Numbered from the stretch's first letter, positions 10,645-21,346 are shown. The stretch is 64,000 nucleotides of DNA from Rheinheimera sp. UJ63 (GCF_021568285.1 NZ_JAKGTQ010000002.1:248001-312000), one strand, 5' to 3'. The notes: generated by a model not told the origin, from the letters alone. Numbers and translations: made by a program.

Positions 10645-12420
10645 ATGCGTAGTCATTATTGCGGTAAGTTATCGGTAAACGAAGTCGATCAGCAGGTCAC
10701 ACTTAGTGGCTGGGTAAACCGTCGTCGGGATCTGGGTGGGTTAATTTTTATCGATATGCGAGATCGCGAGGGCTTGGTGCAAGTCGTTTGTGATCCCGAT
10801 CTGAAAGCGTTATTCGACGTCGCTTACACCTTGCGCAATGAATATTGTATTCAAGTCACCGGGCAAGTTCGGGCGCGTCCCGCCTCACAAATTAACAAAG
10901 AGATGGCGACAGGTGCGGTTGAAGTGTATGCCAGTGCGCTCACCATTTTAAATAAGTCGGCGCCACTACCTTTAGACTTTAATCATGAGAACAGCGAAGA
11001 ACAACGCTTAAAATACCGCTATCTTGATTTACGTCGGCCATTAATGAGCGAACGTTTAAAGTTTCGCGCTAAAGTCACCAGTTTTGTACGTAACTTTATG
11101 GACGGCAATGGCTTTTTAGATGTTGAAACCCCCATTTTAACCAAAGCCACGCCAGAAGGTGCGCGAGATTATTTAGTGCCAAGCCGCACGCACAAAGGCG
11201 AGTTTTTCGCTTTGCCACAGTCACCCCAGTTGTTTAAACAACTGCTGATGATGTCGGGCTTAGATCGCTATTATCAGATCGTAAAATGTTTTCGTGATGA
11301 AGATTTACGCGCCGATCGTCAGCCTGAATTTACCCAGATCGATATCGAAACCTCTTTTATGAGTGCGCCAGAAGTGATGGCGGTAACGGAGCAAATGGTT
11401 CAGCAGATGTTTGAACAATTGCTGGGTGTGGATTTAGGCACCTTCCCGCAAATGCCCTACTGGGAAGCGATGCGTTTATACGGCTCAGATAAACCTGATC
11501 TGCGTAACCCCATGCAGTTTGTAGACGTTGCTGATTTACTGAAAGACGTTGAGTTTAAGGTTTTTTCAGGCCCAGCAAACGATGCAAAAGGCCGCGTAGT
11601 GGCATTAAAAGTGCCAGGCGCAGCAGAAAAAGTATCGCGCAAAGATATTGATAACTACACCCAATTTGTCAGCATCTACGGTGCAAAAGGCCTCGCTTGG
11701 ATGAAAGTAAATGACGTTGCCGCGGGAGCCGAAGGCGTGCAATCGCCGGTGGCGAAGTTTTTAAGCCCGAGCATCATTACTGACATTTTAGCGCGTACAG
11801 CCGCCGCTAACGGCGATTTAATTTTCTTTGGTGCTGACAGCTATAAAGTGGTCTGTGAAGCCATGGGCGCACTGCGCTTAAAACTGGGTGAAGATTTACA
11901 GATCACTCAACCCGGTTGGAAGCCATTATGGGTGGTGGATTTCCCGATGTTTGAAGAAAACGACGATGGTAGCTATTCTGCTGTGCATCACCCGTTTACC
12001 TCACCATTAGATACGCAAAGCTTTTTAGCTACGCCTAACCAAGAATTAAAGCTGGGCGAATTGTTATCCAATGCCTATGACATGGTGCTAAACGGTACCG
12101 AATTAGGCGGTGGCTCAGTCCGTATTCATACCGCAGAAGTACAAGCGAAAGTGTTTACTTTACTGGGTATTAGCGATGAAGAGGCGGCAGAAAAATTCGG
12201 CTTTTTACTCGAAGCGTTAAAGTATGGCGCACCGCCACACGCCGGTTTAGCCTTTGGTTTAGATCGCTTAGTCATGTTAATGACCGGTGCAACCTCTATT
12301 CGTGATGTGATGGCGTTCCCTAAAACCGCCACGGCTGCGTGTCCATTAACGGATGCACCTGGTGCGGCCAACCCGCAACAACTGGCTGAGTTGGGTATCC
12401 AAGTCACGCCAAAAGCGTAG
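10645..12420 (+). CDS. aspS: Aspartyl-tRNA synthetase
   Basis: Charges tRNA-Asp. The product from the ATG at 10645 is 591 residues, typical of the bacterial type. This start has a strong GGAGAAAGGAT ribosome site; the upstream in-frame ATG at 10588 overlaps the -10 box and is rejected. Domains in order: an OB-fold anticodon-binding domain ([23 protein letters not shown]), class II motif 2 ([18 protein letters not shown]), the GAD insertion domain in the middle, and motif 3 ([13 protein letters not shown]). Followed by yebC and ruvCAB in the conserved gammaproteobacterial order. Confidence 0.97.
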   Translation: MRSHYCGKLSVNEVDQQVTLSGWVNRRRDLGGLIFIDMRDREGLVQVVCDPDLKALFDVAYTLRNEYCIQVTGQVRARPASQINKEMATGAVEVYASALTILNKSAPLPLDFNHENSEEQRLKYRYLDLRRPLMSERLKFRAKVTSFVRNFMDGNGFLDVETPILTKATPEGARDYLVPSRTHKGEFFALPQSPQLFKQLLMMSGLDRYYQIVKCFRDEDLRADRQPEFTQIDIETSFMSAPEVMAVTEQMVQQMFEQLLGVDLGTFPQMPYWEAMRLYGSDKPDLRNPMQFVDVADLLKDVEFKVFSGPANDAKGRVVALKVPGAAEKVSRKDIDNYTQFVSIYGAKGLAWMKVNDVAAGAEGVQSPVAKFLSPSIITDILARTAAANGDLIFFGADSYKVVCEAMGALRLKLGEDLQITQPGWKPLWVVDFPMFEENDDGSYSAVHHPFTSPLDTQSFLATPNQELKLGELLSNAYDMVLNGTELGGGSVRIHTAEVQAKVFTLLGISDEEAAEKFGFLLEALKYGAPPHAGLAFGLDRLVMLMTGATSIRDVMAFPKTATAACPLTDAPGAANPQQLAELGIQVTPKA

Positions 12421-12431
12421 TTACTGCATTA

Positions 12432-12459
12432 CACAGCGAGGCCCTAGTGCCTCGTTGTG
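12432..12459 (+). terminator. Hairpin after aspS
   Basis: CACAGCGAGGC pairs with GCCTCGTTGTG around a 6-base loop (one G-T pair). Only a weak T-tract follows, so it may be a leaky terminator or an mRNA-end structure between aspS and yebC. Confidence 0.5.
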
Positions 12460-12499
12460 CCTTTATATCCTGTTTATGATTAGCTAAGAGGAGTAAGAC

Positions 12500-13243
12500 A
12501 TGGCTGGACATAGCAAATGGGCTAACATGAAGCATCGTAAAGCCCGTCAGGATGCCAAAAAAAGTAAGATCTGGACGAAGATGATCCGCGAACTCACGGT
12601 AGCGGCGAAGATCAGTGCCGATGTGCAGGCTAATCCACGCTTACGTTTGGCTGTCGATCGCGCTTTAGCCGAAAATATGACGCGCGATACCATCGACCGA
12701 GCCATTAAACGTGGTGCCGGTATGCATGATGCCGATAACTACGAAGAACTCGTTTATGAAGGTTATGGCCCAGGTGGTGTGGCGGTGATTGTCGAAACAC
12801 TCACCGATAACAATAAACGTACCGTTGCTGATGTGCGCCATGCCTTTTCGAAAAACATGGGTAACTTAGGCACCTCAGGTTCGGTCTCTTATTTGTTTCA
12901 TCGTAAAGGCGTGATGTGCTTTGCCGCCGGCGCTGATGAAGAGCAAATCTTAGATGTGGCACTGGATGCCGGTGCCGATGATGTACAAACCCAAGAAGAT
13001 GGCAGCATCGAGGTGCTCACCAGCCCTGAGTATTTCAGTGCAGTACAGGATGCGCTCAGCGGTGCAGGCTTTGTGGCTGACTCTGCTGAGCTAACCTTAG
13101 TGCCTGATACGCATGCCGAGTTGGATGCTGAGACGGCAGAGAAATTTATCAAATTACTGGATGCGTTAGAAGATTCTGACGATGTACAAAACGTTTATCA
13201 TAATGCGCAGATCAGTGACGACATTATGGCTAGCTTGGAGTAG
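12500..13243 (+). CDS. yebC: YebC/PmpR (TACO1) family protein
   Basis: A 247-residue member of the widespread YebC family, beginning with the signature [21 protein letters not shown]. Family members are linked to transcriptional control and, more recently, to relieving ribosome stalling at proline stretches. The three-domain pattern is complete: an N-terminal helical Lys-rich part, [14 protein letters not shown], and a C-terminal acidic part ending [11 protein letters not shown]. An AAGAGGAG ribosome site precedes it. It sits between aspS and ruvC. A second, shorter paralogue is encoded at 46835-47533. Confidence 0.95.
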   Translation: MAGHSKWANMKHRKARQDAKKSKIWTKMIRELTVAAKISADVQANPRLRLAVDRALAENMTRDTIDRAIKRGAGMHDADNYEELVYEGYGPGGVAVIVETLTDNNKRTVADVRHAFSKNMGNLGTSGSVSYLFHRKGVMCFAAGADEEQILDVALDAGADDVQTQEDGSIEVLTSPEYFSAVQDALSGAGFVADSAELTLVPDTHAELDAETAEKFIKLLDALEDSDDVQNVYHNAQISDDIMASLE

Positions 13244-13245
13244 CC

Positions 13246-13767
13246 TTGAATATTATTCTGGGCATCGACCCTGGTAGTCGTTTAACGGGTTACGGTGTGG
13301 TTCGCCAGCAAGGTGGGCAGTTTCATTATGTGGCCAGTGGTTGTATTCGTTTAGGCACTGATGACTTTCCTGAGCGTTTACTGCGTATCTTTAACGGCAT
13401 CAGTGAAATTATTGCGCAAACGCAACCGACTATTTTTGCCATTGAACAAGTGTTTATGGCGCGCAACCCCGATTCGGCACTCAAATTAGGTCAGGCGAGG
13501 GGCGCGGCTATTGTGGCGGCTAAAAATGCCGGTTTAGAGGTGCATGAATATTCAGCGCGGCAAGTTAAGCAAGCCGTAGTGGGCAGTGGCGCGGCAGATA
13601 AAGCGCAAGTACAACACATGATCCGGCATTTATTAAAGTTATCTGCGAGTCCTCAAGCCGATGCGGCAGATGCGCTGGCCGTGGCCTTGTGCCATGGTCA
13701 TACGCAGCAAAGTTTAATTGCCATGGCTGGGCAAGCCAGTAAAACAGTTCGCGGCCGTTTACGATAA
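13246..13767 (+). CDS. ruvC: Holliday junction resolvase RuvC
   Basis: Endonuclease that cuts Holliday junctions made mobile by RuvAB. 173 residues. The RNase H-like catalytic acids are visible: Asp in [14 protein letters not shown], Glu in [12 protein letters not shown], and the C-terminal [20 protein letters not shown] segment ([14 protein letters not shown]). The start is a TTG at 13246. Its GGAG ribosome site lies inside the last codons of yebC, 2 bases before the start region, so translation is probably coupled. First of ruvC-ruvA-ruvB. Confidence 0.96.
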   Translation: MNIILGIDPGSRLTGYGVVRQQGGQFHYVASGCIRLGTDDFPERLLRIFNGISEIIAQTQPTIFAIEQVFMARNPDSALKLGQARGAAIVAAKNAGLEVHEYSARQVKQAVVGSGAADKAQVQHMIRHLLKLSASPQADAADALAVALCHGHTQQSLIAMAGQASKTVRGRLR

Positions 13768-13791
13768 CGCCGCCCAAAGATAAGAAAACAG

Positions 13792-14412
13792 ATGATTGGA
13801 CGTTTAAGCGGTATTATTTTAGAAAAGCAGCCACCCGATTTATTATTGGACGTGGCCGGTGTGGGTTACGAAGTGCAATTGCCCCTCACCAGTTTTTATG
13901 CTTTGCCCGAAGTGGGTAAGCCCGCGGTGATTTACACCCACTTTGTGGTGCGCGAAGACGCACAGTTACTTTATGGCTTTAGTAATCAAACTGAGCGTAG
14001 TTTGTTTCGACAATTAATTAAAGCCAATGGCGTTGGGCCTAAGTTGGCGTTAACCATCCTATCTGGCATGACTGCGCAGCATTTTGTGCGTTGTGTGCAA
14101 TTTGACGATCTGAGTACCTTGGTAAAATTGCCGGGTGTCGGTAAAAAAACGGCCGAGCGTTTAGTGATTGAAATGCGTGATCGCCTAAAAGATTGGGGCG
14201 TCAGTTCAAATACACCCATCACCGATAAAATGATTATGCAGGATGATGAAGCTTTATTCGCGCCCCCGGCTTCGGCAGAGCAAGATGCGATTAGTGCCTT
14301 ATTCGGTTTAGGCTATTCGCAAGCGCAAGCGGCAAAAGCGGTGCAACAACAACTGAAACCTGGCATGAGCAGCGAGCAGCTGATTAAAGCAGCGTTAAAG
14401 AGTATGATTTAA
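13792..14412 (+). CDS. ruvA: Holliday junction DNA helicase subunit RuvA
   Basis: Binds the four-way junction and loads RuvB. 206 residues with the OB-fold N-terminus ([15 protein letters not shown]), the acidic pin region, tandem helix-hairpin-helix motifs ([13 protein letters not shown] and [19 protein letters not shown]), and a C-terminal UBA-like domain that contacts RuvB ([19 protein letters not shown]). It lies 24 bases behind ruvC. Confidence 0.97.
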   Translation: MIGRLSGIILEKQPPDLLLDVAGVGYEVQLPLTSFYALPEVGKPAVIYTHFVVREDAQLLYGFSNQTERSLFRQLIKANGVGPKLALTILSGMTAQHFVRCVQFDDLSTLVKLPGVGKKTAERLVIEMRDRLKDWGVSSNTPITDKMIMQDDEALFAPPASAEQDAISALFGLGYSQAQAAKAVQQQLKPGMSSEQLIKAALKSMI

Positions 14413-14508
14413 CCCCGCAAGCCAGGCCAAGCAGAGTGTGATGCTGGCCTGTATCGCGGTTAATCGTTGCGTTTTCTAAGCACATAAAGCAGTTATAAAA
14501 GGCATAGC

Positions 14509-15522
14509 ATGATAGAAGCAGATCGTCTGATCCAGCCTAGCGCATTTAAAGAAGAAGAAGCCATCGACAGGGCTATTCGGCCAAAATCGCTGGCCGATTA
14601 TACCGGCCAAGCGCATGTGCGTGAGCAAATGGCGATCTTTATCGAAGCCGCCCGCGGCCGTGGTGAGCCGCTCGATCATTTATTGATTTTTGGCCCGCCA
14701 GGTTTAGGTAAAACCACCTTAGCCATGATTGTGGCTAATGAAATGGGGGTGAACATTAAAACCACCTCTGGGCCTGTACTAGAAAAGGCCGGTGATTTGG
14801 CTGCATTACTGACCAATCTTGAAGAAAATGATGTGCTTTTTATCGATGAAATTCATCGTTTAAGCCCCGTGGTAGAAGAAATTCTGTATCCGGCCATGGA
14901 AGATTATCAGTTAGATCTGATGATTGGTGAAGGCCCTGCGGCGCGCTCAATCAAACTCGACTTACCGCCTTTTACCCTTGTCGGGGCCACCACCCGGGCT
15001 GGTGCTCTGACATCACCCTTGCGCGATCGCTTTGGTATCGTACAACGACTGGAATTTTATAAAGTGGAAGAGCTGACGCAAATTATTCAACGTTCGGCCA
15101 ACTTCCTTAATATGCATTTAGATGAAGCCGGTGCCACTGAAATTGCACGACGCGCTCGGGGTACGCCGCGTATCGCTAACCGTTTGTTACGTCGTGTGCG
15201 AGATTATGCTCAGGTTAAAGCCAATGGCATAGTCAGTGTTGAAGTGGCGTCTGCCGCGCTGAAAATGGTCGATGTAGATGCACAAGGTTTTGATTATATG
15301 GACCGTAAATTACTCGATGCCATTATCGATAAGTTTATGGGGGGGCCGGTAGGGCTAGATAACTTAGCCGCGGCCATTGGTGAAGAAAAAGAAACGATAG
15401 AAGATGTGATTGAACCCTTTTTAATTCAGCAAGGTTACATTCAACGCACGCCACGGGGGCGAATAGCCACGCCGCGTGCTTATCAGCATTTAGGTTTTGA
15501 CCTGCCACAAACACCAACATAA
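14509..15522 (+). CDS. ruvB: Holliday junction helicase motor RuvB
   Basis: AAA+ ATPase that drives branch migration. 337 residues. Walker A is [12 protein letters not shown], Walker B is [11 protein letters not shown], sensor 1 is [20 protein letters not shown], and the C-terminal winged helix ends in the [16 protein letters not shown] segment. The 96-base gap after ruvA holds a hairpin at about 14422-14451 (CAGGCC/GGCCTG with an inner AGCA/TGCT extension) without a T-tract. Confidence 0.97.
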   Translation: MIEADRLIQPSAFKEEEAIDRAIRPKSLADYTGQAHVREQMAIFIEAARGRGEPLDHLLIFGPPGLGKTTLAMIVANEMGVNIKTTSGPVLEKAGDLAALLTNLEENDVLFIDEIHRLSPVVEEILYPAMEDYQLDLMIGEGPAARSIKLDLPPFTLVGATTRAGALTSPLRDRFGIVQRLEFYKVEELTQIIQRSANFLNMHLDEAGATEIARRARGTPRIANRLLRRVRDYAQVKANGIVSVEVASAALKMVDVDAQGFDYMDRKLLDAIIDKFMGGPVGLDNLAAAIGEEKETIEDVIEPFLIQQGYIQRTPRGRIATPRAYQHLGFDLPQTPT

Positions 15523-15547
15523 GGGTGTTGCTACTCGATTTTTAAGC

Positions 15548-15574
15548 AAAAAAAAGCCCGCTCAATGAGCGGGC
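15548..15574 (-). terminator. Intrinsic terminator of the minus-strand RNA
   Basis: An 8-bp GC-rich perfect stem with a 3-base loop is followed on the minus strand by eight T. On the plus strand the downstream side is AAGCAAC, so it is not a normal ruvB terminator. Confidence 0.8.
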
Positions 15575-15731
15575 AAGCAACAATTTCAGGAACTGCTTCA
15601 ATAAATCCAGGGAACATGTTTGGAGCAAACAACAAAACCTCTCTCACAAAGTCTCATTGTTAAGTGACCTGTACTAAACAATCAAAAAGCGCTACCAAAA
15701 TTTTGATTGTCTTTGCGCTAGCTCAGAACAC
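15548..15731 (-). ncRNA. Candidate small regulatory RNA (about 184 nt)
   Basis: The hairpin at 15556-15574 (GCCCGCTC/GAGCGGGC, 3-base loop) has eight A before it and no T after it on the plus strand. It is therefore an intrinsic terminator for a minus-strand transcript, and no minus-strand gene lies upstream. A sigma-70 promoter in the same direction sits at 15738-15766, giving a transcript of about 184 nt. The transcript has a 10-bp perfect stem (ACAATCAAAA with TTTTGATTGT) near its 5' end. A long unstructured U-rich middle follows, containing GGTTTTGTTGTTTGC and TTCCCTGGA, then the terminator with a U8 tail. TTCCCTGG resembles the core recalled from the Hfq-dependent RNAs ArcZ and SdsR. No peptide frame is evident. 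Identity with a known RNA family is not claimed. Confidence 0.6.
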
Positions 15732-15737
15732 ATGCGC

Positions 15738-15766
15738 ATGATAGAGAATTGGAGTTTTTACTTCAA
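15738..15766 (-). promoter_or_regulatory. Sigma-70 promoter of the minus-strand RNA
   Basis: On the minus strand, TTGAAG (4/6) at 15766-15761 and TATCAT (5/6) at 15743-15738 are separated by exactly 17 bases. The expected start is near 15731. Confidence 0.6.
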
Positions 15767-16064
15767 ACGAGAAAAACTGGCGTTTTGTCATTAGAAAAAC
15801 TAATGGCGCGCCAAGGTGTACGGCGAGCAGGATAAAAAGAGACTAACGAGTTTATCGCAAGCTATTGCTGAAATTCATCTGCCATTCATCTTAATCAAGC
15901 ATGATAGCACCAGATTACTTTTTATCGCTTAAAACGATAATTTGTACCTAATAAATCGGCCTTTATTCTGAACTTAGCCGATAGACCTGTGTCAACGTAA
16001 TGTTTTAATAAAAAACAAGTAGTCAGTGTAAAAAAATATAGTTACGAAATTGGTCGACAGCCGA

Positions 16065-16093
16065 TTGAGTTTGTACGCTGGCTTAATTATCAT
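16065..16093 (+). promoter_or_regulatory. Probable sigma-70 promoter of ybgC-tol-pal
   Basis: TTGAGT (16065-16070), a 17-base spacer, and TATCAT (16088-16093), 27 bases before the ybgC start. Confidence 0.65.
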
Positions 16094-16119
16094 ACAGGCG
16101 CGAAATAAAGCGGAACCAG

Positions 16120-16530
16120 ATGCAGCGAAACAACTTCTCATGGTCAGTGCGGGTGTATTATGAAGATACCGATGCTGGCGGCATTGTTTACTATGCAAAC
16201 TACCTGAAATACTTCGAAAGAGCGCGCACCGAATGGTTGCGTGCCCTCGGAGTTGAGCAAGATATCTGGTTAGCGAATAAAGTGGCTTTTGTGGTTACTG
16301 AAGTGCAAATGAAGAACACCCGCCCAGCAAAGTTTAATGAGCTGTTGACGGTGTCCAGTGAAATCAGTACCTTAAGGCGTGCTAGTTTAAGTTTTAAACA
16401 AGAAATTCACAATGCAGCACAACAAGTTGTGTGTGCGGCAGAGATTAAGATAGCGTGTGTTGACCCAGAGCAGTCAAAAGCTCGTTCAATCCCCGCAGAA
16501 ATAACAGAGGTATTATCGCGTGTCAGGTGA
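16120..16530 (+). CDS. ybgC: Tol-Pal-associated acyl-CoA thioesterase YbgC
   Basis: Hotdog-fold thioesterase of the 4-hydroxybenzoyl-CoA thioesterase type, 136 residues. The catalytic motif [19 protein letters not shown] (Asp and Tyr) is at residues 8-27, followed by [11 protein letters not shown]. It is the standard first gene of the tol-pal operon and hydrolyses acyl-CoA or acyl-ACP, possibly tied to phospholipid handling at the division site. The 3' end overlaps tolQ by 11 bases. Confidence 0.95.
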   Translation: MQRNNFSWSVRVYYEDTDAGGIVYYANYLKYFERARTEWLRALGVEQDIWLANKVAFVVTEVQMKNTRPAKFNELLTVSSEISTLRRASLSFKQEIHNAAQQVVCAAEIKIACVDPEQSKARSIPAEITEVLSRVR

Positions 16531-17200
16531 AATTTCCATTCTGCATTTATTGCTCGATGCCAGCATAGTTGTTCAGGCAGTAATGTTAATCCTGGTAGGG
16601 ATGTCAGTAACCTCGTGGGCGATGATTTTTAAACGCAAGAAGATCTTAACCGAAGCGTTAAGTGATGCGAAAAAGTTTGAAGACCGTTTTTGGTCAGGCA
16701 TTGATTTATCTAAGTTATATGCTGAAGTCAGTGCGCGCCAACAAGCCAACGGTATGGAAGCCTTGTTCAAGTCAGGCTTTAAAGAGTTCGCGCGGATGCA
16801 CAAAACGAGTCGCCAATCAGCGGCAGTGATGGACGGCACGCATCGTGCCATGCGCGTAGGCTTATCGCGCGAAGTAGAACGCTTAGAATCTGATTTGCCG
16901 TTTTTAGCCACTGTCGGTTCAATCAGCCCCTATATCGGTTTGTTCGGTACGGTCTGGGGTATTATGAATTCTTTTATCGCTTTAGGTGCGGTGCAACAAG
17001 CCACCTTAGCGATGGTGGCGCCAGGTATCGCTGAAGCCTTAATTGCAACTGCAATTGGTTTATTTGCTGCCATCCCGGCCGTTATTGCTTATAACAAGTT
17101 TTCAACGCAGGTTGAGCAGATTGAAAGCAGCTACATCAACTTTGTTGAAGAGTTTGCGAATATTCTGCATCGTCAGGTCAGTAGCGGAGATCAAGGCTAA
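16520..17200 (+). CDS. tolQ: Tol-Pal system proton channel subunit TolQ
   Basis: Inner-membrane protein of the MotA/TolQ/ExbB family; with TolR it converts proton motive force into TolA movement for outer-membrane constriction at division. 226 residues with three membrane spans: about 10-35 ([21 protein letters not shown]), 135-155 ([16 protein letters not shown]) and 165-190 ([23 protein letters not shown]). The start is a GTG inside the end of ybgC. tolR begins at its last base. Confidence 0.96.
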   Translation: MSGEISILHLLLDASIVVQAVMLILVGMSVTSWAMIFKRKKILTEALSDAKKFEDRFWSGIDLSKLYAEVSARQQANGMEALFKSGFKEFARMHKTSRQSAAVMDGTHRAMRVGLSREVERLESDLPFLATVGSISPYIGLFGTVWGIMNSFIALGAVQQATLAMVAPGIAEALIATAIGLFAAIPAVIAYNKFSTQVEQIESSYINFVEEFANILHRQVSSGDQG

Positions 17201-17628
17201 TGATGTACCCGCGTAAAAAGCGCCGCCCAGTTGCTGAGATTAACGTAGTACCTTATATCGACGTTATGCTGGTGTTGTTGGTGATTTTTATGATTACCAC
17301 ACCGATTATCACGCAAGGTGTGAAGGTTGAACTGCCAAAATCAGCGGCACAACCGATTGAACAAATGAAAGACGGTAAAACGCCCTTAGTGGCCACCGTT
17401 GATGAAGATGGTTTGTATTACTTTGAGAAAGACGGTAACCAGCAAGGCCCTTTTACCGCGACACAGTTACAGGTTGAAGTGGCAAGTTGGTTAAGCATTG
17501 AGCCTGGCACTCAGGTGATAGTAAAAGGTGATGGTCGTGTGGATTACAATTCTGTGATACGCCTGATCAATGTGTTGAAAAACGCTGGGGCTCCCGCTGT
17601 CGGGTTGATGACTGACAATGAAGTCTGA
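17200..17628 (+). CDS. tolR: Tol-Pal system protein TolR
   Basis: ExbD/TolR family partner of TolQ. 142 residues: a short basic N-terminus, one membrane span (about 17-37) beginning at INVVPYIDVMLVLLVIFM with the proton-carrying Asp in YIDVML, and a periplasmic domain. It overlaps tolQ by one base in a TAATG arrangement and tolA by 11 bases. Confidence 0.96.
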   Translation: MMYPRKKRRPVAEINVVPYIDVMLVLLVIFMITTPIITQGVKVELPKSAAQPIEQMKDGKTPLVATVDEDGLYYFEKDGNQQGPFTATQLQVEVASWLSIEPGTQVIVKGDGRVDYNSVIRLINVLKNAGAPAVGLMTDNEV

Positions 17629-18586
17629 GTTGCAAGCAAAGTGGTGGCAAAAACCACTGGCAAAATCAGTAGGCTTGCACCTTGCGTTAGTGCTGGGCTT
17701 ATTCATCAGTACCTTAAGTTTTTGGCCAAAGCCAACTGAAATTATGTTATCGGGTGAAGCAGGGCTCAGTGCCGATGCGCCACCTCCGCCGCCACCAGCG
17801 CCTGTTGAAGCGGTGGCGATAGATAAGCAAGCGTTAGAGCAGCGTGTTGCTGAGATAAAAAAACAGCAAGACGATACACGCAAAGCTGAAGAGAAACGTA
17901 TTAGAGATTTAGAACGCCGTGCGAAAGAAGCTGAAAATTCACGCACAGCAGAAGAAGCCCGCTTAAAACGGGTAGCAGAAGAAAAACGTAAAGCGGATGC
18001 CGCAGCCCAGGCTTCAAGACAAGCTGCTGCAGAAGCAAAGAAAGTACAAGAGGCCGAAGCGGCTAAAGCGCGCGCTGCCGAGCAACAGCGTGTTGCCAAA
18101 GAGCAAGAACGCAAAAAAGCGGAAGAAGCGGCCAAAGCAGCAGAAGCGAAACGCAAAGCGGAACAAGCCGCGTTAGCCAAAGCGCAAGCTGAACGTGAAC
18201 AAAAAGCACGTGAAGAGCGAGAGCAAGCTGAACGCGAGCGGATGATCCAAGAGCAGTTAACCGCAGAAGCGGAAGCGCGGCGCCGAGCCAGATCACAACA
18301 AGCTGTGACTGAGGTTCAACGCTATACCGCGATGATCAGCGATGCGATTGATAGAAACCTGATTAAAGATGAATCGACCATGCGTGGCCGTACTTGTCGG
18401 GTAAATATTCGCTTAGCAACCAATGGTTTTGTGACAAGTGTCAATGTGATTAGCGGTGAGCGGGTGGTATGTGATGCAGCAGTGCGAGCGGTAAATCGGG
18501 CAGGGACCTTGCCGATGTCAGCTGACCCTGATGTATATAACCAACTCAAAGACATAACATTAACGGTGGCACCAGAATTTAGATGA
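17618..18586 (+). CDS. tolA: Tol-Pal system protein TolA
   Basis: The trans-periplasmic rod that links the TolQR motor to TolB and Pal. 322 residues: one N-terminal membrane span (about 14-34), a short proline patch (PPPPPPAP), a long Ala/Lys/Glu/Arg helical domain from about 85 to 230, and a C-terminal globular domain starting near 235 with the disulfide-type Cys in [11 protein letters not shown] and [12 protein letters not shown]. The low-complexity helix makes a long antisense frame on the other strand that is not a gene. The end overlaps tolB in an ATGA junction. Confidence 0.95.
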   Translation: MKSELQAKWWQKPLAKSVGLHLALVLGLFISTLSFWPKPTEIMLSGEAGLSADAPPPPPPAPVEAVAIDKQALEQRVAEIKKQQDDTRKAEEKRIRDLERRAKEAENSRTAEEARLKRVAEEKRKADAAAQASRQAAAEAKKVQEAEAAKARAAEQQRVAKEQERKKAEEAAKAAEAKRKAEQAALAKAQAEREQKAREEREQAERERMIQEQLTAEAEARRRARSQQAVTEVQRYTAMISDAIDRNLIKDESTMRGRTCRVNIRLATNGFVTSVNVISGERVVCDAAVRAVNRAGTLPMSADPDVYNQLKDITLTVAPEFR

Positions 18587-19929
18587 TGAATTTTTTACGT
18601 AAATTAGGTTGCAGTGTCTTACTGCTGGTCGGTATGCAAGCGCATGCTTCTTTAGAAATTGTGATTACCGGTGGTGTTGATTCTGCCCGTCCGGTGGCGG
18701 TGTTACCGTTCACGTTTAAAGGCACTACCTTGCCTAAAGAAAATATCGCGGATGTCGTGTCTGCCGATTTAATGCGTAGCGGTAAGTTTAATCCTATTTC
18801 GTTTTTAAAAATGCCGCAGCGTCCTGCAACCTCAGCTGACATTAATTTTTCAGCTTGGGCAAAAGAAGGTGTAGAAGCCATTTTAATGGGTTCTATTACT
18901 GAGATTGGCATCGACCGGTACAGTGTTAGTTTTGAATTAATTGATGTATTAAAAGGTAGCACCGGTTTAAGCAGCCAGATGCTGAATAGCGGTATCTTAG
19001 GTGGTTCGCCACAGTACTTGTTAGACAGTCGTGAAACCACGATTAACGGCAGTCAATTCCGTCAGTACGCTCATCGTATTAGCGATATTGTCTACGAAAA
19101 GTTAACCGGTGAGCGCGGTGCTTTCTTAACCAAGATTGCTTATGTTTTAGTGCGTCCTAATGCAGAATTTCCATATCAATTAGTCGTTGCTGATTATGAC
19201 GGCTATAATGAGCAGGTATTATTACGCTCGAAAGAACCATTGATGTCGCCTAACTGGTCACCAGACGGTACCAAATTAGCTTATGTCACTTTTGAAAAGC
19301 GTCAGGCACAAATTTATATTCAAGATATTTACAGCGGCCGTCGTACCATTTTGACCTCGTTCCCGGGTATTAACAGTGCCCCAACCTGGTCCCCTGATGG
19401 CAGAAAGATTGCGATGGTATTATCAAAAGATGGTAATGCAGAAATTTATGTGATGGATGTGGCCACTAAAGCGTTAACCCGCGTGACCAGTCATCGCGCC
19501 ATTGATACAGAACCGAGCTGGTCACCAGATGGTACAGAAATTGTGTTCAGTTCTGAGCGCGGTGGTAATCCACAACTTTATAGCGTAAATTTGAACACAG
19601 GCGATACCCGTCGCTTAACGTTCGAAGGCGAAATGAATCTGGCGGGGACTTACTCACCAGATGGTCAGTCGATTGTTATGGTTAACCGTACCAACGGCCG
19701 CTATCATCTGGCAAGAATGGACAGACAGACCCGTTATTTGCAAGTGTTGACCGCTACTAACCTAGATGAGTCACCGAGTATTGCACCTAACGGTTCGATG
19801 ATAATTTACAGCACTATGCATGGTCGTTCGCAAGTGTTGGCACTGGTTTCTATGGATGGGCGTTTTAAAGCACGACTACCGGCGGCTGATGGACAGGTGA
19901 AATCGCCGGCTTGGTCACCTTTTTTATAA
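18583..19929 (+). CDS. tolB: Tol-Pal system beta-propeller protein TolB
   Basis: Periplasmic protein that binds Pal and is pulled off by TolA. 448 residues: a signal peptide (cleavage after MQAHA, about residue 23), an N-terminal alpha/beta domain, then a six-bladed propeller with repeated SPDG motifs ([52 protein letters not shown]). Translationally coupled to tolA. Confidence 0.97.
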   Translation: MMNFLRKLGCSVLLLVGMQAHASLEIVITGGVDSARPVAVLPFTFKGTTLPKENIADVVSADLMRSGKFNPISFLKMPQRPATSADINFSAWAKEGVEAILMGSITEIGIDRYSVSFELIDVLKGSTGLSSQMLNSGILGGSPQYLLDSRETTINGSQFRQYAHRISDIVYEKLTGERGAFLTKIAYVLVRPNAEFPYQLVVADYDGYNEQVLLRSKEPLMSPNWSPDGTKLAYVTFEKRQAQIYIQDIYSGRRTILTSFPGINSAPTWSPDGRKIAMVLSKDGNAEIYVMDVATKALTRVTSHRAIDTEPSWSPDGTEIVFSSERGGNPQLYSVNLNTGDTRRLTFEGEMNLAGTYSPDGQSIVMVNRTNGRYHLARMDRQTRYLQVLTATNLDESPSIAPNGSMIIYSTMHGRSQVLALVSMDGRFKARLPAADGQVKSPAWSPFL

Positions 19930-19974
19930 AAAAACTTGGTAAAACTTGGTAAATCTAATCTAATCTAAGGACAA

Positions 19975-20499
19975 ATGATGAACTTAAATAAAGTGTTAAA
20001 AGGTCTGTTAATCGCAGTTCCAGTATTAACTTTAGCTGCTTGTAGCTCAAAGTCTTCAACAGGTGCTGGCGACGCTGACACGTCTGCTAACACAGTTCAA
20101 ACTGTACAAGTTGAACGTGTAGATCCAGCGGTTGCTGCTGCTGAACAAATGCGTTTAAAAATGGAAGCATTACGTCGTGAAAACACCGTATACTTCGATT
20201 TCGACAAAGCAACTATCCGTCCAGAATTTGCAGAAGTTCTGCAAGCTCACGGTGAGTTCCTGCGCGCTAACCCAAGCGTACGTGTGACTGTTGAAGGTCA
20301 TACTGACGAACGTGGCACGCCAGAGTACAACATCGCGTTAGGCGAGCGTCGTGCAATGTCTGTGGTTCAGTATTTACAGAACCTGGGCGTAAGCGCTGGC
20401 CAGATCTCTACAGTAAGCTACGGCGAAGAAAAGCCAGCAGTACGTGAGACAGGCGAATCAGCTTATGCTAAAAACCGTCGCGGTGTATTAGTTTACTAA
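19975..20499 (+). CDS. pal: Peptidoglycan-associated lipoprotein Pal
   Basis: Outer-membrane lipoprotein that anchors the envelope to peptidoglycan. 174 residues. The signal peptide ends in the lipobox LTLAAC (lipidated Cys about residue 23), followed by a Ser/Thr-rich linker and an OmpA-like domain with [13 protein letters not shown] and [31 protein letters not shown] ribosome site precedes it. Codon use is noticeably more biased than in its neighbours, as expected for an abundant protein. Confidence 0.97.
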   Translation: MMNLNKVLKGLLIAVPVLTLAACSSKSSTGAGDADTSANTVQTVQVERVDPAVAAAEQMRLKMEALRRENTVYFDFDKATIRPEFAEVLQAHGEFLRANPSVRVTVEGHTDERGTPEYNIALGERRAMSVVQYLQNLGVSAGQISTVSYGEEKPAVRETGESAYAKNRRGVLVY

Positions 20500-20525
20500 T
20501 TAAAAAGGTACGAGTGAGGATGATA

Positions 20526-21317
20526 GTGAAGAAACCTCTGCTTATAGCAATGTCCTTAGTCAGTGTTGGCGTCTGGGCAAATCCGGCGCCGGTTACTGAG
20601 ATAAGTAAAAGCGGCAGAACAACTTCAACATCAGCCACTGCAGCCGCGGTGGGTACAGTAGAACAGCGATTGGCAACGTTGGAGCGGGTGGTTGAAGCCC
20701 GCGCCGAAGGCCAAGTGCGTATGCAGCAACAATTGCAGATTCTTCTGGATGAAGTAAGCGATCTCCGTGGGGTCACTGAAACTCATTCATACCGGCTGGA
20801 CGAGATTATCCAGCGACAGCGTGATATTTACCAGGAAATAGAACGGCGGGTGAGTGCTGTACAAGGTGGAGCGTCTAACGCTGCACCGAGTTCAGCCACA
20901 CCGGCTACGAGTGGCCCGGCTGTCATGGTTTCGGGTAACGTCTCGGAAAACGACGCCTATGACAGAGCAGTCAACATGGTGTTGAAAGACCGACGCTATG
21001 ATGCTGCTATTCCTGAATTTGAGAACTTTTTGCGTACTTATCCAAATTCGGTGTATGCACCCAACGCACACTATTGGTTAGGGCAGCTGTTGTTTAACAA
21101 TGGCGAGCTAGCTAAAGCGAAAACTGAGTTTGAACGCGTAGTGAAAAACTTCGCCGAATCAAGCAAAGTGGCGGATGCATTATTGAAGCTTGGACAGATA
21201 GCAGAACGCAACAACGATAAAGCCACCGCTTTAGGGCATTATCGAACTCTGGTATCTGCACATGGTAGCTCTACGGCTGCCAAACTGGCAAAGGAACGCC
21301 TCGAGGCGCTTAAATGA
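20526..21317 (+). CDS. cpoB: Cell division coordinator CpoB (YbgF)
   Basis: Periplasmic protein that coordinates Tol-Pal constriction with PBP1b activity. A signal peptide (KKPLLIAMSLVSVGVWA) leads into a coiled-coil trimerisation segment (about 40-100: VEQRLATLERVVEARAEGQ), a linker, and a C-terminal TPR domain from about 140 (YDRAVNMVLKDRRYDAAIPEF). I favour the GTG at 20526, because a GAGG site lies 6 bases before it and the mature signal sequence begins at once. An ATG at 20520 and a GTG at 20514 are alternatives. Last gene of the tol operon. Confidence 0.92.
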   Translation: MKKPLLIAMSLVSVGVWANPAPVTEISKSGRTTSTSATAAAVGTVEQRLATLERVVEARAEGQVRMQQQLQILLDEVSDLRGVTETHSYRLDEIIQRQRDIYQEIERRVSAVQGGASNAAPSSATPATSGPAVMVSGNVSENDAYDRAVNMVLKDRRYDAAIPEFENFLRTYPNSVYAPNAHYWLGQLLFNNGELAKAKTEFERVVKNFAESSKVADALLKLGQIAERNNDKATALGHYRTLVSAHGSSTAAKLAKERLEALK

Positions 21318-21319
21318 TC

Positions 21320-21346
21320 AACCCGGCCTGGTGCCGGGTTTTTTCT
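21320..21346 (+). terminator. Terminator of the tol-pal operon
   Basis: AACCCGGC/GCCGGGTT stem with a 5-base loop followed by TTTTTTCTTTCT. Confidence 0.9.

Larger units (their letters stand above)
15523..16119. other. 597-base ruvB-ybgC intergenic region
   Basis: No convincing reading frame on either strand. It contains, from left to right, a hairpin whose T-tract lies only on the minus strand, a sequence with a 10-bp perfect stem, a minus-strand sigma-70 promoter, a short CATTAG/CTAATG hairpin at 15789-15805, about 250 bases in which I see nothing, and the plus-strand promoter of the tol operon. Confidence 0.7.

Noticed and set aside
15992..16198. 68-residue minus-strand frame over the tol promoter
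   Set aside because: Overlaps ybgC and its promoter, has no ribosome site and no recognisable sequence.
17491..18180. 229-residue minus-strand frame rich in Ala, Ser and Arg
   Set aside because: Antisense shadow of the low-complexity TolA helix; no ribosome site and covered by tolR/tolA.
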